Numbered from the stretch's first letter, positions 16,420 through 25,564 are shown. The stretch is DNA of 64,000 bases from Hungatella sp. (GCA_009712635.1 WASS01000020.1:186001-250000); one strand, 5' to 3'. Notes: generated by a model not told the origin, from the letters alone. Made by a program: numbers and translations.

Positions 16420-17737
16420 TGTAATCGTGGCAGGAGGAGGTCCATCAGGCGTGGCAGCGGCTGTAGCAGCTTCCAGAAATGGCTGTAATACATTGATAAT
16501 TGAGCAGGAAGCTTATTTCGGAGGTATGGCAACCATAGCCGGTGTACCTGCATTTGGTCCTTTTACAAATGGGGAACAGGATTTAATTGGGGGCATTGGA
16601 CGGGAAATTTTAGAGGCGCTAAAAAAAGACGGATATAAAAGTCCCTTTTATGACAGGAAGCCAGACCGCATAGAAGGAATAGACTGGTATTCCATTGATC
16701 CGGAGCATTTAAAACGTGTCATGGATGACCTGGTAATGGACAGCGGCTGTGATGTGCTGTTTCACACAACAATCACAGAAGTCAGATATAAAGATGGTAA
16801 AATCGAAGCAGTCAGAGTCTGCAACAAAGGGGGACTTAAATGGTTTAAGGCCGACTACTTTATTGACTGTACCGGTGATGGGGATTTGGCAGCGATGGCA
16901 GGAGCGATGTGGGAATATGGAGATGAGGACGGCAGGGTACAGTCAGGGACACTCTGTTTTCGTATTGCAAACATCGATGTGAATCGTTTTATGGACTACG
17001 TTGATAAAGAAGGGGAAAACGGGAATCTTTCGGTTGCATCGGAAAAAGCAAAAAAAGATGGACGTTTTCCATTAAATGAGACCAAGGTAGGAGGGATGTC
17101 TTTACAGGCAGATGGAATAGCCGGATTAAACTTTGGTCATGTATATGATTTGAAGCCTTTAGACCCATGGAATAAAAGCCAGGCTGAAATGGAAGCCAGA
17201 AGAAACTTACCAGAGCTCATAACATTTTTAAGGGAATACGTCCCGGGGATGGAGAAATGTGTGCTGGCTTCCAGTGGACCCTGCCTTGGGATACGGGAAT
17301 CCAGAAGAATAAAGGGTGGCTATACGTTGACAAAAGAGGATTATTTAAACAGAGCTGATTTTCCGGATGCAATCGCCTACTATTCCTACCCAATTGACAT
17401 TCATGCAGCGCTGCCTGAAAAAAGCGGAAAAAATGAAAAAATTTATCTGACTTCCAAGTATAAGAATGGCGAATACTATGGGATTCCATACCGTTGTTTA
17501 ATCCCCCAAGGACTTAAAAATTTAGCTGTTGCAGGTCGGATCATCAGTGCGGATCGTATCATGATGTCTTCCATACGCATTATGAGTGCCTGTTTTGCTA
17601 CCGGACAGGCAGCAGGTACGGCTGCGGCATTAGGTATAAAAGCAGGAGGTATTGACCTTGGTGATATTGATACCGATATACTAAGAAAGTTATTAAGGGA
17701 ACAGAAATTTCCTGCAGAAGAGGGATTGACTTATTAA
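16403..17737 (+). CDS. FAD-dependent oxidoreductase (PF12831 type)
   Basis: A 444-residue flavoprotein with the N-terminal dinucleotide-binding motif VIVAGGGPSGVAAAVAASRNG, the conserved EQEAYFGGMAT, and near the end GLKNLAVAGRIISADR and SIRIMSACFATGQAAGTAA. This matches FAD-dependent oxidoreductases common in carbohydrate loci. It overlaps the esterase gene by 17 bases and has AAGGAG at about 16389. The substrate is unknown; oxidising or reducing a sugar released by the lyase is the simplest idea. Other members are annotated as fumarate-reductase-like or thiazole-synthesis-like, which the context does not support. Confidence 0.85.
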   Translation: MKEHYDVIVAGGGPSGVAAAVAASRNGCNTLIIEQEAYFGGMATIAGVPAFGPFTNGEQDLIGGIGREILEALKKDGYKSPFYDRKPDRIEGIDWYSIDPEHLKRVMDDLVMDSGCDVLFHTTITEVRYKDGKIEAVRVCNKGGLKWFKADYFIDCTGDGDLAAMAGAMWEYGDEDGRVQSGTLCFRIANIDVNRFMDYVDKEGENGNLSVASEKAKKDGRFPLNETKVGGMSLQADGIAGLNFGHVYDLKPLDPWNKSQAEMEARRNLPELITFLREYVPGMEKCVLASSGPCLGIRESRRIKGGYTLTKEDYLNRADFPDAIAYYSYPIDIHAALPEKSGKNEKIYLTSKYKNGEYYGIPYRCLIPQGLKNLAVAGRIISADRIMMSSIRIMSACFATGQAAGTAAALGIKAGGIDLGDIDTDILRKLLREQKFPAEEGLTY

Positions 17738-17763
17738 AGTACATAGAATGTTAATGTTGATAG

Positions 17764-17793
17764 TTTACAGATATGATGGTATCCTGTTACTAT
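17764..17793 (+). promoter_or_regulatory. Promoter of the LUD gene
   Basis: TTTACA (17764-17769), 18 bases, TACTAT (17788-17793) with an upstream TG (extended -10). Confidence 0.6.
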
Positions 17794-17835
17794 AGACAAA
17801 CAGATAAGAAATGTAATTAAAATGGAGATGAGCTT

Positions 17836-18429
17836 ATGGAATATTCGCAGATAAGAAAGAACTTTGAGCGGCATGGATTTACAACACAGTTTTTTTCTAC
17901 AAAGGAAGATGCCTGTTGTTACCTTACTGATCTTTTACAAAATCAAACCATCGGATTTGGTGGAAGTGAAACTCTGAAGGAAATGGGATTGTTTGAGGCC
18001 TTGCAACAGAAAAATGCTGTTGTATGGCACAACAAGGTTCCAGGAATGGCTGTGCGAAGACTTGCAAATTGCGCAGACATTTATATATCCAGTGCAAACG
18101 CAATAACGGAGACTGGGGAGATTGTAAATATCGACGCTACAGGAAATCGTGTTGCAATGACTGCTTTTGGACCTCAATCCTGTTATATCATTATAGGCAG
18201 AAATAAAATTACAGCGAATATTGGCGAAGCTTATTCCCGGTGTAAAAATATAGCTGCCCCCTTGAATGCGAAACGATTGGGAGCAAAAACACCATGTGCG
18301 GTTAAGGGAGATAAATGTTATGATTGTGACAGCCCTAACCGGATTTGCCGTATTATATCGGTAATTGAACGTGTACCGTTGAGTATGAAGTGTGAAATTA
18401 TCTTTGTGGATGAGGAGTTGGGGTATTAA
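17836..18429 (+). CDS. LUD-domain protein (LutC/YkgG-like)
   Basis: A 197-residue protein with the LUD fold pattern: TIGFGGSETLKEMGL, then SSANAITETGEIVNIDATGNRV and FGPQSCYIIIGRNKI. A Cys cluster lies near the C-terminus (PCAVKGDKCYDCDSPNRIC), as in the small stand-alone LUD proteins of clostridia. LutC belongs to the lactate-oxidation complex, but lutA and lutB are not adjacent, so the function here is open. It has its own promoter. Confidence 0.85.
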   Translation: MEYSQIRKNFERHGFTTQFFSTKEDACCYLTDLLQNQTIGFGGSETLKEMGLFEALQQKNAVVWHNKVPGMAVRRLANCADIYISSANAITETGEIVNIDATGNRVAMTAFGPQSCYIIIGRNKITANIGEAYSRCKNIAAPLNAKRLGAKTPCAVKGDKCYDCDSPNRICRIISVIERVPLSMKCEIIFVDEELGY

Positions 18430-18450
18430 TATTACTGACGGGAAAATTTG

Positions 18451-18486
18451 TTGAGTAATAAAAAGGAATATGTTACCATAGTGGTA
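18451..18486 (+). promoter_or_regulatory. Toxin promoter with palindromic -10 region
   Basis: TTGAGT (18451-18456), 17 bases, TACCAT (18474-18479) with extended TG. The -10 is the first half of a perfect inverted repeat, TACCATAGTGGTA (18474-18486), which could be a repressor site. Confidence 0.5.
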
Positions 18487-18516
18487 TGGAGCAATCGTGT
18501 CACTGCAAGGGCGTTG

Positions 18517-18543
18517 ACCTTCCATCATACATAGATGGGAGGT
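18517..18543 (+). promoter_or_regulatory. Hairpin burying the toxin ribosome binding site
   Basis: ACCTTCCATC (18517-18526) pairs with GATGGGAGGT (18534-18543) over ten base pairs with one wobble and a seven-base loop. The 3' strand contains the toxin GGGAGG, so translation should be blocked in the folded mRNA, a common feature of type I toxins. Confidence 0.65.
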
Positions 18544-18550
18544 GATGCGG

Positions 18551-18634
18551 ATGAAATATGACTTTAAAGACCTTATGGCCTTTGGTATGTTCATAATCGC
18601 ATTACTTACCTTTATTTTCGTAAATTGTAAGTAG
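18551..18634 (+). CDS. Holin-like type I toxin peptide
   Basis: A 27-residue peptide starting at ATG 18551, eight bases after GGGAGG; the ATG at 18545 is too close to the ribosome binding site. It has a short polar N-terminus (MKYDFKDLMAF) followed by one membrane segment (GMFIIALLTFIFV) and ends NCK. This matches the putative holin-like toxin family of Firmicutes type I toxin-antitoxin systems in length and pattern. The peptide would insert in the membrane when overproduced. The buried ribosome binding site and a convergent promoter downstream support this assignment. Confidence 0.75.
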   Translation: MKYDFKDLMAFGMFIIALLTFIFVNCK

Positions 18635-18639
18635 CGTTT

Positions 18640-18754
18640 TCTAAAGCCCCAGAAATGGGCAATAGAAAATCCCCCTTGTATACTTGGCTGGTATCGGGGG
18701 ATTTCTATCTTCTTATAGGCCAACCCCTTGTATTGGGGCGGTTGTTCCTTTTGT
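18640..18754 (-). ncRNA. Predicted antisense antitoxin RNA
   Basis: A near-consensus promoter on the - strand (TTGAAA at 18784-18789, 17 bases, TATACT at 18761-18766 with extended TG) would start an RNA near 18754 running toward the toxin 3' end. The transcript contains a hairpin at about 18723-18743 and a long one at 18664-18707 (AGAAATCCCCC with GGGGGATTTTCT). A possible terminator stem lies at about 18645-18661 (GCCC...GGGC then TTT). There is no ORF with a ribosome binding site. The 3' end is uncertain; overlap with the toxin mRNA 3' region would be the pairing site. Confidence 0.6.
18664..18707. terminator. Hairpin between toxin and antisense promoter
   Basis: AGAAAATCCCCC pairs with GGGGGATTTCT around about 20 bases. 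On the + strand TATCTTCTT follows, so it can end the toxin mRNA; on the - strand it folds inside the antisense RNA. Confidence 0.65.
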
Positions 18755-18760
18755 AATTCC

Positions 18761-18789
18761 AGTATAGCACATCTGGAAAAGCATTTCAA
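18761..18789 (-). promoter_or_regulatory. Promoter of the antisense RNA
   Basis: On the - strand: -35 TTGAAA (18784-18789), spacer of exactly 17 bases, -10 TATACT (18761-18766) preceded by TG. It is placed between the tRNA-Gly 3' end and the toxin gene and points at the toxin. The tRNA-Gly transcript runs the same way, so some RNA may also come from read-through. Confidence 0.75.
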
Positions 18790-18797
18790 AGGTTTGA

Positions 18798-18868
<71 letters not shown>

Positions 18869-18961
18869 ATGCTGTTGTTTGACACATTCCGTATTATACC
18901 ACAATAGACTTTATTATTACAATAGGTTTTTCTGAAAATTGGTAAAAAATCCCCCATAAAC

Positions 18962-18991
18962 TTGCCAAAAATGGAAAAACCATTGTATAAT
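18962..18991 (+). promoter_or_regulatory. Promoter of parE-parC
   Basis: TTGCCA (18962-18967), 18 bases, TATAAT (18986-18991). The spacer contains an inverted repeat AATGG-AAAAA-CCATT (18970-18984). The rest of 18635-19024 holds the antisense RNA and tRNA-Gly. Confidence 0.75.
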
Positions 18992-19024
18992 GGGATTTGA
19001 TAATACAAGATGTGGAGGAGTAAC

Positions 19025-20944
19025 ATGGCGAAAACGCAGTATAACGCGGACAGTATTACCGTGCTGGAAGGCCTTGAGGCGGTACGGAAACGTCCGGGAA
19101 TGTATATAGGAAGTGTTGGGACAAAGGGACTGAATCATCTGATTTATGAAATTGTTGATAACGCAGTGGACGAGCACCTGGCAGGTTTCTGTAATCAGAT
19201 CTGGGTGACACTGGAGGCCGATGGGTCCTGTACAGTTAAAGACTCTGGCCGTGGAATTCCGGTTGAGATGCACAAGAAAGGTGTTTCAGCGGAACGAGTG
19301 GTTTTATCTACCCTTCATGCAGGCGGTAAGTTTGACAACGATGCATACAAAACCAGCGGAGGACTTCATGGTGTAGGTTCTTCCGTGGTAAATGCCCTGT
19401 CTGATTACATGAGTGTCAAAGTATATAAAGATGGTCTGATTCATTATGACAAATACGAGCGGGGCATACCAACGGTGGAGCTGGTGGATGGCCTGCTTCC
19501 TACGTTGGGAAAAACCAGAGAGACAGGAACGGAAATCAATTTCCTTCCTGATGAGACTATATTTGAGAAGATACGTTTCAAAGCGGATTGGCTGAAAAGC
19601 CGTCTTCACGAAACGGCATACTTAAATCCTAATCTTCATATCTCTTATAGTAACAAGAGAGCAGGAGAACAGGAAAAGGTGGAATTTTATGAGCCGGAAG
19701 GAATCGTTGCTTATGTAAAGGAATTAAACGCTGGAAAAGAAGCTGTCCATGACCCGGTTTATTTTAAGGGAATTGTCGATAAAGTGGAAGTGGAAGCAGC
19801 CATTCAGTTTGTGGATACCTTTGAAGAAAACATACTTGGCTTCTGTAACAACATATTCACCCAGGAGGGCGGCACCCATTTAGCCGGTTTTAAAACCCGT
19901 TTTACCCAGTTGATTAACAGTTATGCCAGAGAACTTGGTATATTAAAAGAAAAGGACACGAATTTCACAGGAGCTGACACGAGAAACGGTCTGACTGCAG
20001 TGATTGCAGTCAAGCATCCCGATCCAATCTTTGAGGGACAGACGAAAACAAAGCTTGCCAGCGCAGACGCCACAAAGGCAGTTTTTACCGTGACAGGCGA
20101 TGAGCTGCAGAGATATTTTGACCGGAACTTAGAAGTGCTTAAATCCGTTATCAGCTGTGCGGAAAAGTCAGCAAAGATCCGTAAAGCAGAAGAAAAAGCC
20201 AAAACCAATATGCTCAGCAAGTCAAGATTCTCTTTTGACAGCAACGGAAAGCTGGCTAACTGTGAAAGCAGAGATGCTTCCAGATGTGAAATATTTATTG
20301 TCGAGGGAGATTCGGCCGGCGGCTCTGCCAAGACGGCCAGAAACCGACAGTACCAGGCCATACTGCCCATTCGCGGTAAAATTTTAAATGTGGAAAAGGC
20401 TTCCATCGATAAGGTATTGGCCAATGCTGAAATTAAAACAATGATTAATACCTTTGGGTGTGGTTTTTCTGAGGGTTATGGCAATGATTTTGATATTACA
20501 AAGCTTCGTTATGATAAAATTATTCTTATGACCGATGCCGATGTGGATGGCAGTCATATTGATACGCTGCTGTTAACATTTTTATACCGGTTTATGCCAG
20601 AATTAATTTACGATGGCCATGTTTATATCGCTATGCCTCCACTGTTTAAAGTGATTCCAAAGCGCGGAGAGGAACAGTATCTTTACGATGAAAAAGAGCT
20701 GGAACGTTACAGAAGAACACATACCGGCGAATTTACCCTTCAGCGTTATAAAGGTCTTGGAGAGATGGATGCAGAACAGCTTTGGGAAACAACTCTGGAT
20801 CCGGAACGGCGTGTATTAAAACAGGTTGAAATTGAAGATGCACGGATGGCCTCAGAAATAACGGAAATGCTTATGGGAAGCGATGTACTTCCCAGAAGAC
20901 AGTTTATTTATGAGCATGCGGATGAAGCGGAGATCGATGCGTAA
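19025..20944 (+). CDS. parE: DNA topoisomerase IV subunit B
   Basis: I use ATG 19025 (MAKTQYNADS), behind GGAGGAG; an ATG at 19010 lies before this site. The 639-residue protein has the GHKL ATPase (EIVDNAVDEHLAG, DSGRGIPVEMH, LHAGGKF, GLHGVGSSVVNALS), the transducer domain, and the Toprim domain (EGDSAGGSA, TDADVDGSHI), ending with the usual C-terminal helix region. It powers strand passage for chromosome decatenation. It is followed after eleven bases by the A subunit. The ParC partner features make topoisomerase IV more likely than gyrase. Confidence 0.9.
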   Translation: MAKTQYNADSITVLEGLEAVRKRPGMYIGSVGTKGLNHLIYEIVDNAVDEHLAGFCNQIWVTLEADGSCTVKDSGRGIPVEMHKKGVSAERVVLSTLHAGGKFDNDAYKTSGGLHGVGSSVVNALSDYMSVKVYKDGLIHYDKYERGIPTVELVDGLLPTLGKTRETGTEINFLPDETIFEKIRFKADWLKSRLHETAYLNPNLHISYSNKRAGEQEKVEFYEPEGIVAYVKELNAGKEAVHDPVYFKGIVDKVEVEAAIQFVDTFEENILGFCNNIFTQEGGTHLAGFKTRFTQLINSYARELGILKEKDTNFTGADTRNGLTAVIAVKHPDPIFEGQTKTKLASADATKAVFTVTGDELQRYFDRNLEVLKSVISCAEKSAKIRKAEEKAKTNMLSKSRFSFDSNGKLANCESRDASRCEIFIVEGDSAGGSAKTARNRQYQAILPIRGKILNVEKASIDKVLANAEIKTMINTFGCGFSEGYGNDFDITKLRYDKIILMTDADVDGSHIDTLLLTFLYRFMPELIYDGHVYIAMPPLFKVIPKRGEEQYLYDEKELERYRRTHTGEFTLQRYKGLGEMDAEQLWETTLDPERRVLKQVEIEDARMASEITEMLMGSDVLPRRQFIYEHADEAEIDA

Positions 20945-20955
20945 GGAGAAGGAAT

Positions 20956-23190
20956 ATGGCAGAAAAAATTATTAAGACAGAGTATTCCGAGGAAATGCAG
21001 AAAAGCTACATGAACTACTCCATGAGTGTCATTACAGCTCGAGCAATCCCGGATGCTAGAGACGGATTAAAGCCGGTGCAGCGCCGCGTGCTTTACGATA
21101 TGAGCGAACTGCATTTAAATCATGATAAACCACACAGAAAATCAGCACGAATCGTGGGCGATACCATGGGTAAATATCATCCCCATGGTGACAGTTCCAT
21201 ATACGAGACTCTGGTTGTAATGTCCCAGGTATTTAAAAAAGGAGTACCCCTGGTAAACGGGCACGGTAACTTCGGTTCCATAGAAGGTGACGGGGCAGCG
21301 GCCATGCGATACACCGAAGCAAGACTTGAAAAATTTGCCGAAGAGGTTTATTTGAAAGACCTGGATAAAACCGTAGAATTCATTCCCAATTACGATGAGA
21401 CAGAAAAAGAACCGGAGGTTCTTCCTGTTCGAGTTCCCAATCTGCTGATTAATGGTGCGGAAGGAATTGCAGTCGGCATGAGTACCAGCATTCCCCCCCA
21501 CAATTTAGGTGAAGTGGTGGACGCGGTTCAGGCATATATAGATAATCCGGATATTTCTATAATGGAACTAATGGAATACCTGCCGGGACCTGATTTCCCT
21601 ACAGGCGGAATTATTGCCAACAAAAGCGATCTTCCCTCTATCTATGAAACAGGAATGGGGAAAATAAAGCTTCGGGGAAAAATTGAAGTAGAGCTTGGTA
21701 AGCGGAAAGCCGATAAGGACAAGCTGATTATTACCGAGATTCCATATACCATGGTTGGAGCCGGAATCAATAAATTCCTTATAGATATTGCTGATCTGGT
21801 AGAGAATAAAAAGCTTACAGATGTAATAGATATTTCCAATCAGTCCAACAAAGAAGGAATCCGTATCGTCCTGGAACTTCGTAAAGATGCGGATGTAGAG
21901 AAAATCCGAAACATTCTTTATAAAAAGACAAAATTAGAAGATACCTATGGCGTCAATATGCTTGCAATAGCGGAGGGACGCCCGGAAATCCTGAATTTAA
22001 AAGGTATTTTAAAGAATTATCTGGACTTCCAGTACAAAAATGCAACCAGAAAATATCAGGTTCTTCTGGATAAAGAACTGGAAAAGAAAGAAATAAAAGA
22101 AGGTCTTATAAAGGCCTGCGATATTATTGATTTAATTATAGCAGTTTTAAGAGGATCGAAGAATCTAAAAGATGCAAAAAACTGTCTGATGACTGGTGAT
22201 ATTTCAAATATATCTTTCCGGGTCAAGGGCTTTGAAGAAGATGCAAAAAAACTGTGCTTTACGGAAAAACAGGCAAGTGCGATTCTGGAGATGCGGTTAT
22301 ATAAGCTGATCGGACTGGAGATTCTTCAGTTGGAAAAAGAATTCAAAGAAACACTGGCAAAGATTAAAGAGTATGAGAAAATACTTTCCAGCAGAAAAAA
22401 TATGGATGAGGTCATTAAAAAGGATCTGGATTATATAAAGTCAGAATATGGTACCCCGAGAAAGACTCTGATTGAAGACGGAAAGGAAGCCGTATACGAT
22501 GAAGCTGCCGTAACTGTTTCAGAAGTTACCTTTGTAATGGACAGATTTGGTTATTGTAAAATACTGGATAAAAATACTTATGACAGAAATAAAGAAACCA
22601 TTGAAACCGAGAATCCTTTTGTGGTAAACTGTCTGAATACGGATAAAATCTGTATTTTTACGAATACTGGAAATTTACATCAGATAAAAGTATTGGATAT
22701 ACCAGGTGGAAAGCTTCGTGACAAGGGGACTCCCGTTGATAATTTAAGTAAATATGACGGGACGAAGGAAGAGATCATTTATTTATCCCATGCAGGCGGA
22801 TTAAAAGGGAATAAGTTTTTGTTTGCAACCAGGCAGGCTTTGATTAAGATGGTTCCTGGAGAGGAATTTGAAACCAATAACCGTACTGTGGCTGCAACCA
22901 GACTGGTGGATGACGATATGGTAATTTGTGCACTGCCATATGGGGGACAGACGGATGTAGTCCTTCAGACTTCTTCCGGAGTATTTCTGCGTTTTGCCTC
23001 CGAAGAGATTCCGGAGATGAAAAAGAATGCCAGAGGCGTAAGAGGAATAAAGCTGTCGCCAGGCGAGAGTCTGGAAGCTGTCTATCTCCTTGGAGATGAA
23101 CCGGTGATACAATACAAAGAAAAAGAAGTGCATTTAAACCGTTTAAAGATAGGCAAAAGAGATGGAAAAGGCAGTAAGGTTCGCCTTTAA
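20956..23190 (+). CDS. parC: DNA topoisomerase IV subunit A
   Basis: A 744-residue breakage-reunion subunit. The N-terminal domain has [15 protein letters not shown], the active Tyr119 in [10 protein letters not shown], and a quinolone-determining region [13 protein letters not shown]. Ser80 and Glu84 there match the Escherichia coli ParC numbering, i.e. the sensitive residues. A coiled dimerisation region follows, then a C-terminal beta-pinwheel. The GyrA box (QRRGGKG) is absent; the equivalent turn reads [13 protein letters not shown]. Lack of this box and the ParC-like residues support topoisomerase IV. It is co-transcribed with parE. Confidence 0.88.
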   Translation: MAEKIIKTEYSEEMQKSYMNYSMSVITARAIPDARDGLKPVQRRVLYDMSELHLNHDKPHRKSARIVGDTMGKYHPHGDSSIYETLVVMSQVFKKGVPLVNGHGNFGSIEGDGAAAMRYTEARLEKFAEEVYLKDLDKTVEFIPNYDETEKEPEVLPVRVPNLLINGAEGIAVGMSTSIPPHNLGEVVDAVQAYIDNPDISIMELMEYLPGPDFPTGGIIANKSDLPSIYETGMGKIKLRGKIEVELGKRKADKDKLIITEIPYTMVGAGINKFLIDIADLVENKKLTDVIDISNQSNKEGIRIVLELRKDADVEKIRNILYKKTKLEDTYGVNMLAIAEGRPEILNLKGILKNYLDFQYKNATRKYQVLLDKELEKKEIKEGLIKACDIIDLIIAVLRGSKNLKDAKNCLMTGDISNISFRVKGFEEDAKKLCFTEKQASAILEMRLYKLIGLEILQLEKEFKETLAKIKEYEKILSSRKNMDEVIKKDLDYIKSEYGTPRKTLIEDGKEAVYDEAAVTVSEVTFVMDRFGYCKILDKNTYDRNKETIETENPFVVNCLNTDKICIFTNTGNLHQIKVLDIPGGKLRDKGTPVDNLSKYDGTKEEIIYLSHAGGLKGNKFLFATRQALIKMVPGEEFETNNRTVAATRLVDDDMVICALPYGGQTDVVLQTSSGVFLRFASEEIPEMKKNARGVRGIKLSPGESLEAVYLLGDEPVIQYKEKEVHLNRLKIGKRDGKGSKVRL

Positions 23191-23350
23191 TGCTTTACTG
23201 CAACACACATTTTAAAGAAATGTCTCCCTGACGCGCACAAATGTATTTTTCTGACGAATAAATATTGATTTTTTTTTCACTTTGTTATAGGATAGTTAAG
23301 AATTTAGCGTATTATAGTATTACAAAATGAAAAGAAATGAGGAGAGTGCG

Positions 23351-24439
23351 ATGGAAAAGAAGTTGCGAGTTGGTATATTGGGAGCTACCGGTATGGTTGG
23401 TCAGAGATTTATATCTCTGCTTGAGAACCACCCATGGTATGAGGTGGTGACTGTGGCAGCCAGTCCCCGTTCAGCAGGAAAATCATATGAAGAGGCAGTT
23501 GGGGATCGTTGGAAGATGGCAACTCCCATGCCGGAAGCAGTAAAACACTTAACAGTCATGAATGTAAATGAAGTTGGGGCAGTTGCAGCAGGCGTGGATT
23601 TTGTATTCAGCGCAGTGGATATGACGAAAGATGAGATTAAAGCCATAGAAGAAGCGTATGCAAAAACTGAGACACCGGTTGTTTCCAACAACAGCGCCCA
23701 TAGATGGACACCGGATGTTCCCATGGTCATCCCGGAGATTAATCCAGAGCATTTTGAAATAATAAAAGATCAAAGAAAGCGCCTTGGTACAGAGCGGGGA
23801 TTTATTGCTGTAAAACCCAACTGCTCCATCCAAAGCTATGCACCGGTTCTCACTGCATGGAAAGAGTTTGAACCGTACGAGGTGGTAGCTACAACCTATC
23901 AGGCGATTTCAGGCGCAGGAAAGACCTTTAAGGACTGGCCGGAGATGGAAGGAAATATAATTCCTTATATCGGCGGCGAGGAAGAGAAAAGCGAGCAGGA
24001 GCCCCTTCGTTTATGGGGAACGATTGAAAATGGAGAGATTGTAAAAGCACAGGAGCCGGTAATTACCTGCCAGTGCATTCGTGTTCCCGTTCTCAATGGC
24101 CACACTGCTGCGGTTTTCGTAAAATTCCGCAAACAGCCTGCAAAAGAAGAATTAATAGACCGTCTGGTGAACTTTAAGGGGCTTCCCCAGGAACTGGATC
24201 TTCCAAGTGCACCAAAGCAGTTTATCCAGTACTTAGAAGAAGATAATCGCCCTCAGGTTGCCCTTGATGTGGATTTTGAAGACGGAATGGGAGTTTCTGT
24301 AGGTCGTTTAAGAACAGATTCTGTGTATGATTATAAATTTATTGGCTTGTCCCACAATACAGTTCGCGGGGCAGCCGGCGGCGCAGTACTCTGCGCAGAG
24401 CTTCTGACTGCGAAAGGGTATATCAAAGCCAGAGATTAA
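23351..24439 (+). CDS. asd: Aspartate-semialdehyde dehydrogenase (archaeal/fungal type)
   Basis: I choose ATG 23351 (MEKKLRVGILGATG), six bases after GAGGAG; the ATG at 23327 has no binding site. The 362-residue enzyme has the NADP-binding GATGMVGQRF, the RSAGKSYEEAVGDRW segment, and the active Cys158 in KPNCSIQSY. The sequence pattern follows the yeast Hom2/archaeal branch rather than the usual bacterial Asd. It reduces aspartyl phosphate to aspartate semialdehyde, for lysine, diaminopimelate, threonine and methionine synthesis. It stands alone with a strong terminator. Confidence 0.93.
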   Translation: MEKKLRVGILGATGMVGQRFISLLENHPWYEVVTVAASPRSAGKSYEEAVGDRWKMATPMPEAVKHLTVMNVNEVGAVAAGVDFVFSAVDMTKDEIKAIEEAYAKTETPVVSNNSAHRWTPDVPMVIPEINPEHFEIIKDQRKRLGTERGFIAVKPNCSIQSYAPVLTAWKEFEPYEVVATTYQAISGAGKTFKDWPEMEGNIIPYIGGEEEKSEQEPLRLWGTIENGEIVKAQEPVITCQCIRVPVLNGHTAAVFVKFRKQPAKEELIDRLVNFKGLPQELDLPSAPKQFIQYLEEDNRPQVALDVDFEDGMGVSVGRLRTDSVYDYKFIGLSHNTVRGAAGGAVLCAELLTAKGYIKARD

Positions 24440-24449
24440 CTGGATTATG

Positions 24450-24480
24450 AGGCTCTCTCTGTCCAGGAGAGAGCCTTTAT
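24450..24480 (+). terminator. Terminator after asd
   Basis: AGGCTCTCTC pairs perfectly with GAGAGAGCCT around seven bases, followed by TTAT. Confidence 0.8.
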
Positions 24481-24505
24481 AAAATAGGTATATGGAGGAA
24501 GTAAG

Positions 24506-25564
24506 ATGGCATACAAAAAAGAACTTTGGGGAAACATGCCGGATGGCAGAGAGGTGTATTTATATACACTGGTAAATGAAAATAAAGTATCTGCTTCATT
24601 TACAAATCTGGGTGCAGTTTGGGTAACCATGAATGTGCCTGATCGGAACGGAAAGGAAACGGATGTGGTATTAGGATATGATAGTGTATCGGATTATCTG
24701 CTCAACCCGCCTCACTTTGGTGCTCCCATTGGAAGAAATGCCAACCGTATTGCCGGTGCAAAGTTTGTGATTAATGGAAAAGAATATAAACTTGCTGCTA
24801 ATAACAGCACCAATAACTTACACAGCGGTCCGGATCTTTATCATTCACGTCTTTGGGACAGTGAGGTAGAAGAAAATGATATGGGAACCAGTGTGAGCTT
24901 CTCCCTGTTTTCACCAGATGGAGATCAGGGATATCCCGGCAATGCAAATATTACCATAACATATACCCTCACACCAGACGACGGCTTAAAGATTGATTAT
25001 CATATGATCTGTGATGAGGATACGGTGGCAAACTTTACCAACCACAGCTATTTTAATCTGGATGGACATGATAGCGGAAGCGCATTGGATCAGAAAGTAT
25101 GGATTGATGCCGATACATATACAAGGGCTGATGAAATTTCAATTCCTACAGGCGAATTTACTCCGGTAAAAGGAACTCCCATGGATTTCACTGTTATGAA
25201 AACAATCGGGCAGGATATTAATGAAGATTATGAAGCACTTGTTTTTGGAAACGGCTATGATCATAACTGGGTTTTAAATCATCCGTCAAATGAACTGGCT
25301 TTATGCGCAGCTTCAGAGTCTGATAAGACAGGAATTAGAATGGAAGTGTATACCGATCTTCCAGGAATGCAATTTTATACTGCAAACTTTTTAAATGATC
25401 AGATGCCTGGCAAAGGTGGTGCAGCTTACAGCAAACGCTGCTGCTATTGCTTTGAAACCCAGTACTACCCCAATGCGGTGAATACTCCTGAATTCCCTTC
25501 TCCTGTTCTGAAAGCGGGACAGGAATATCAGACAACAACAATATATAAGTTTTCAACAATTTAG
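24506..25564 (+). CDS. galM: Aldose 1-epimerase (mutarotase)
   Basis: A 352-residue cytosolic protein of normal GalM length, starting behind GGAGG. Visible motifs: NRIAGAKFVINGKEY and NNLHSG (substrate loop), the catalytic His in TNHSYFNLDGH, GYDHNW, and the catalytic Glu in CFETQYYPNAVN. It interconverts alpha and beta anomers of galactose and related sugars. It stands apart from galactose genes here, so its substrate may be broader. Confidence 0.93.
   Translation: MAYKKELWGNMPDGREVYLYTLVNENKVSASFTNLGAVWVTMNVPDRNGKETDVVLGYDSVSDYLLNPPHFGAPIGRNANRIAGAKFVINGKEYKLAANNSTNNLHSGPDLYHSRLWDSEVEENDMGTSVSFSLFSPDGDQGYPGNANITITYTLTPDDGLKIDYHMICDEDTVANFTNHSYFNLDGHDSGSALDQKVWIDADTYTRADEISIPTGEFTPVKGTPMDFTVMKTIGQDINEDYEALVFGNGYDHNWVLNHPSNELALCAASESDKTGIRMEVYTDLPGMQFYTANFLNDQMPGKGGAAYSKRCCYCFETQYYPNAVNTPEFPSPVLKAGQEYQTTTIYKFSTI

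Noticed and set aside
17836-18429. Calling the LUD protein part of a lactate-utilisation operon
   Set aside because: lutA and lutB are not adjacent and the gene has its own promoter.
17935-18789. A 284-codon open frame on the - strand
   Set aside because: It runs antisense through the LUD gene, which has clear family motifs, and through the toxin/antisense region. It has no ribosome binding site and no recognisable protein pattern.
19921-20424. A 167-codon open frame antisense to parE
   Set aside because: Shadow of conserved Toprim and transducer coding sequence; no start signals.
20956-23190. Reading parE-parC as a second gyrase pair
   Set aside because: No GyrA box is present, and Ser80/Glu84 match the ParC layout. 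A gyrase-like activity cannot be fully excluded from sequence.
23191-23350. A lysine or SAM riboswitch before asd
   Set aside because: The 160 bases contain only a small imperfect hairpin and no conserved riboswitch cores.
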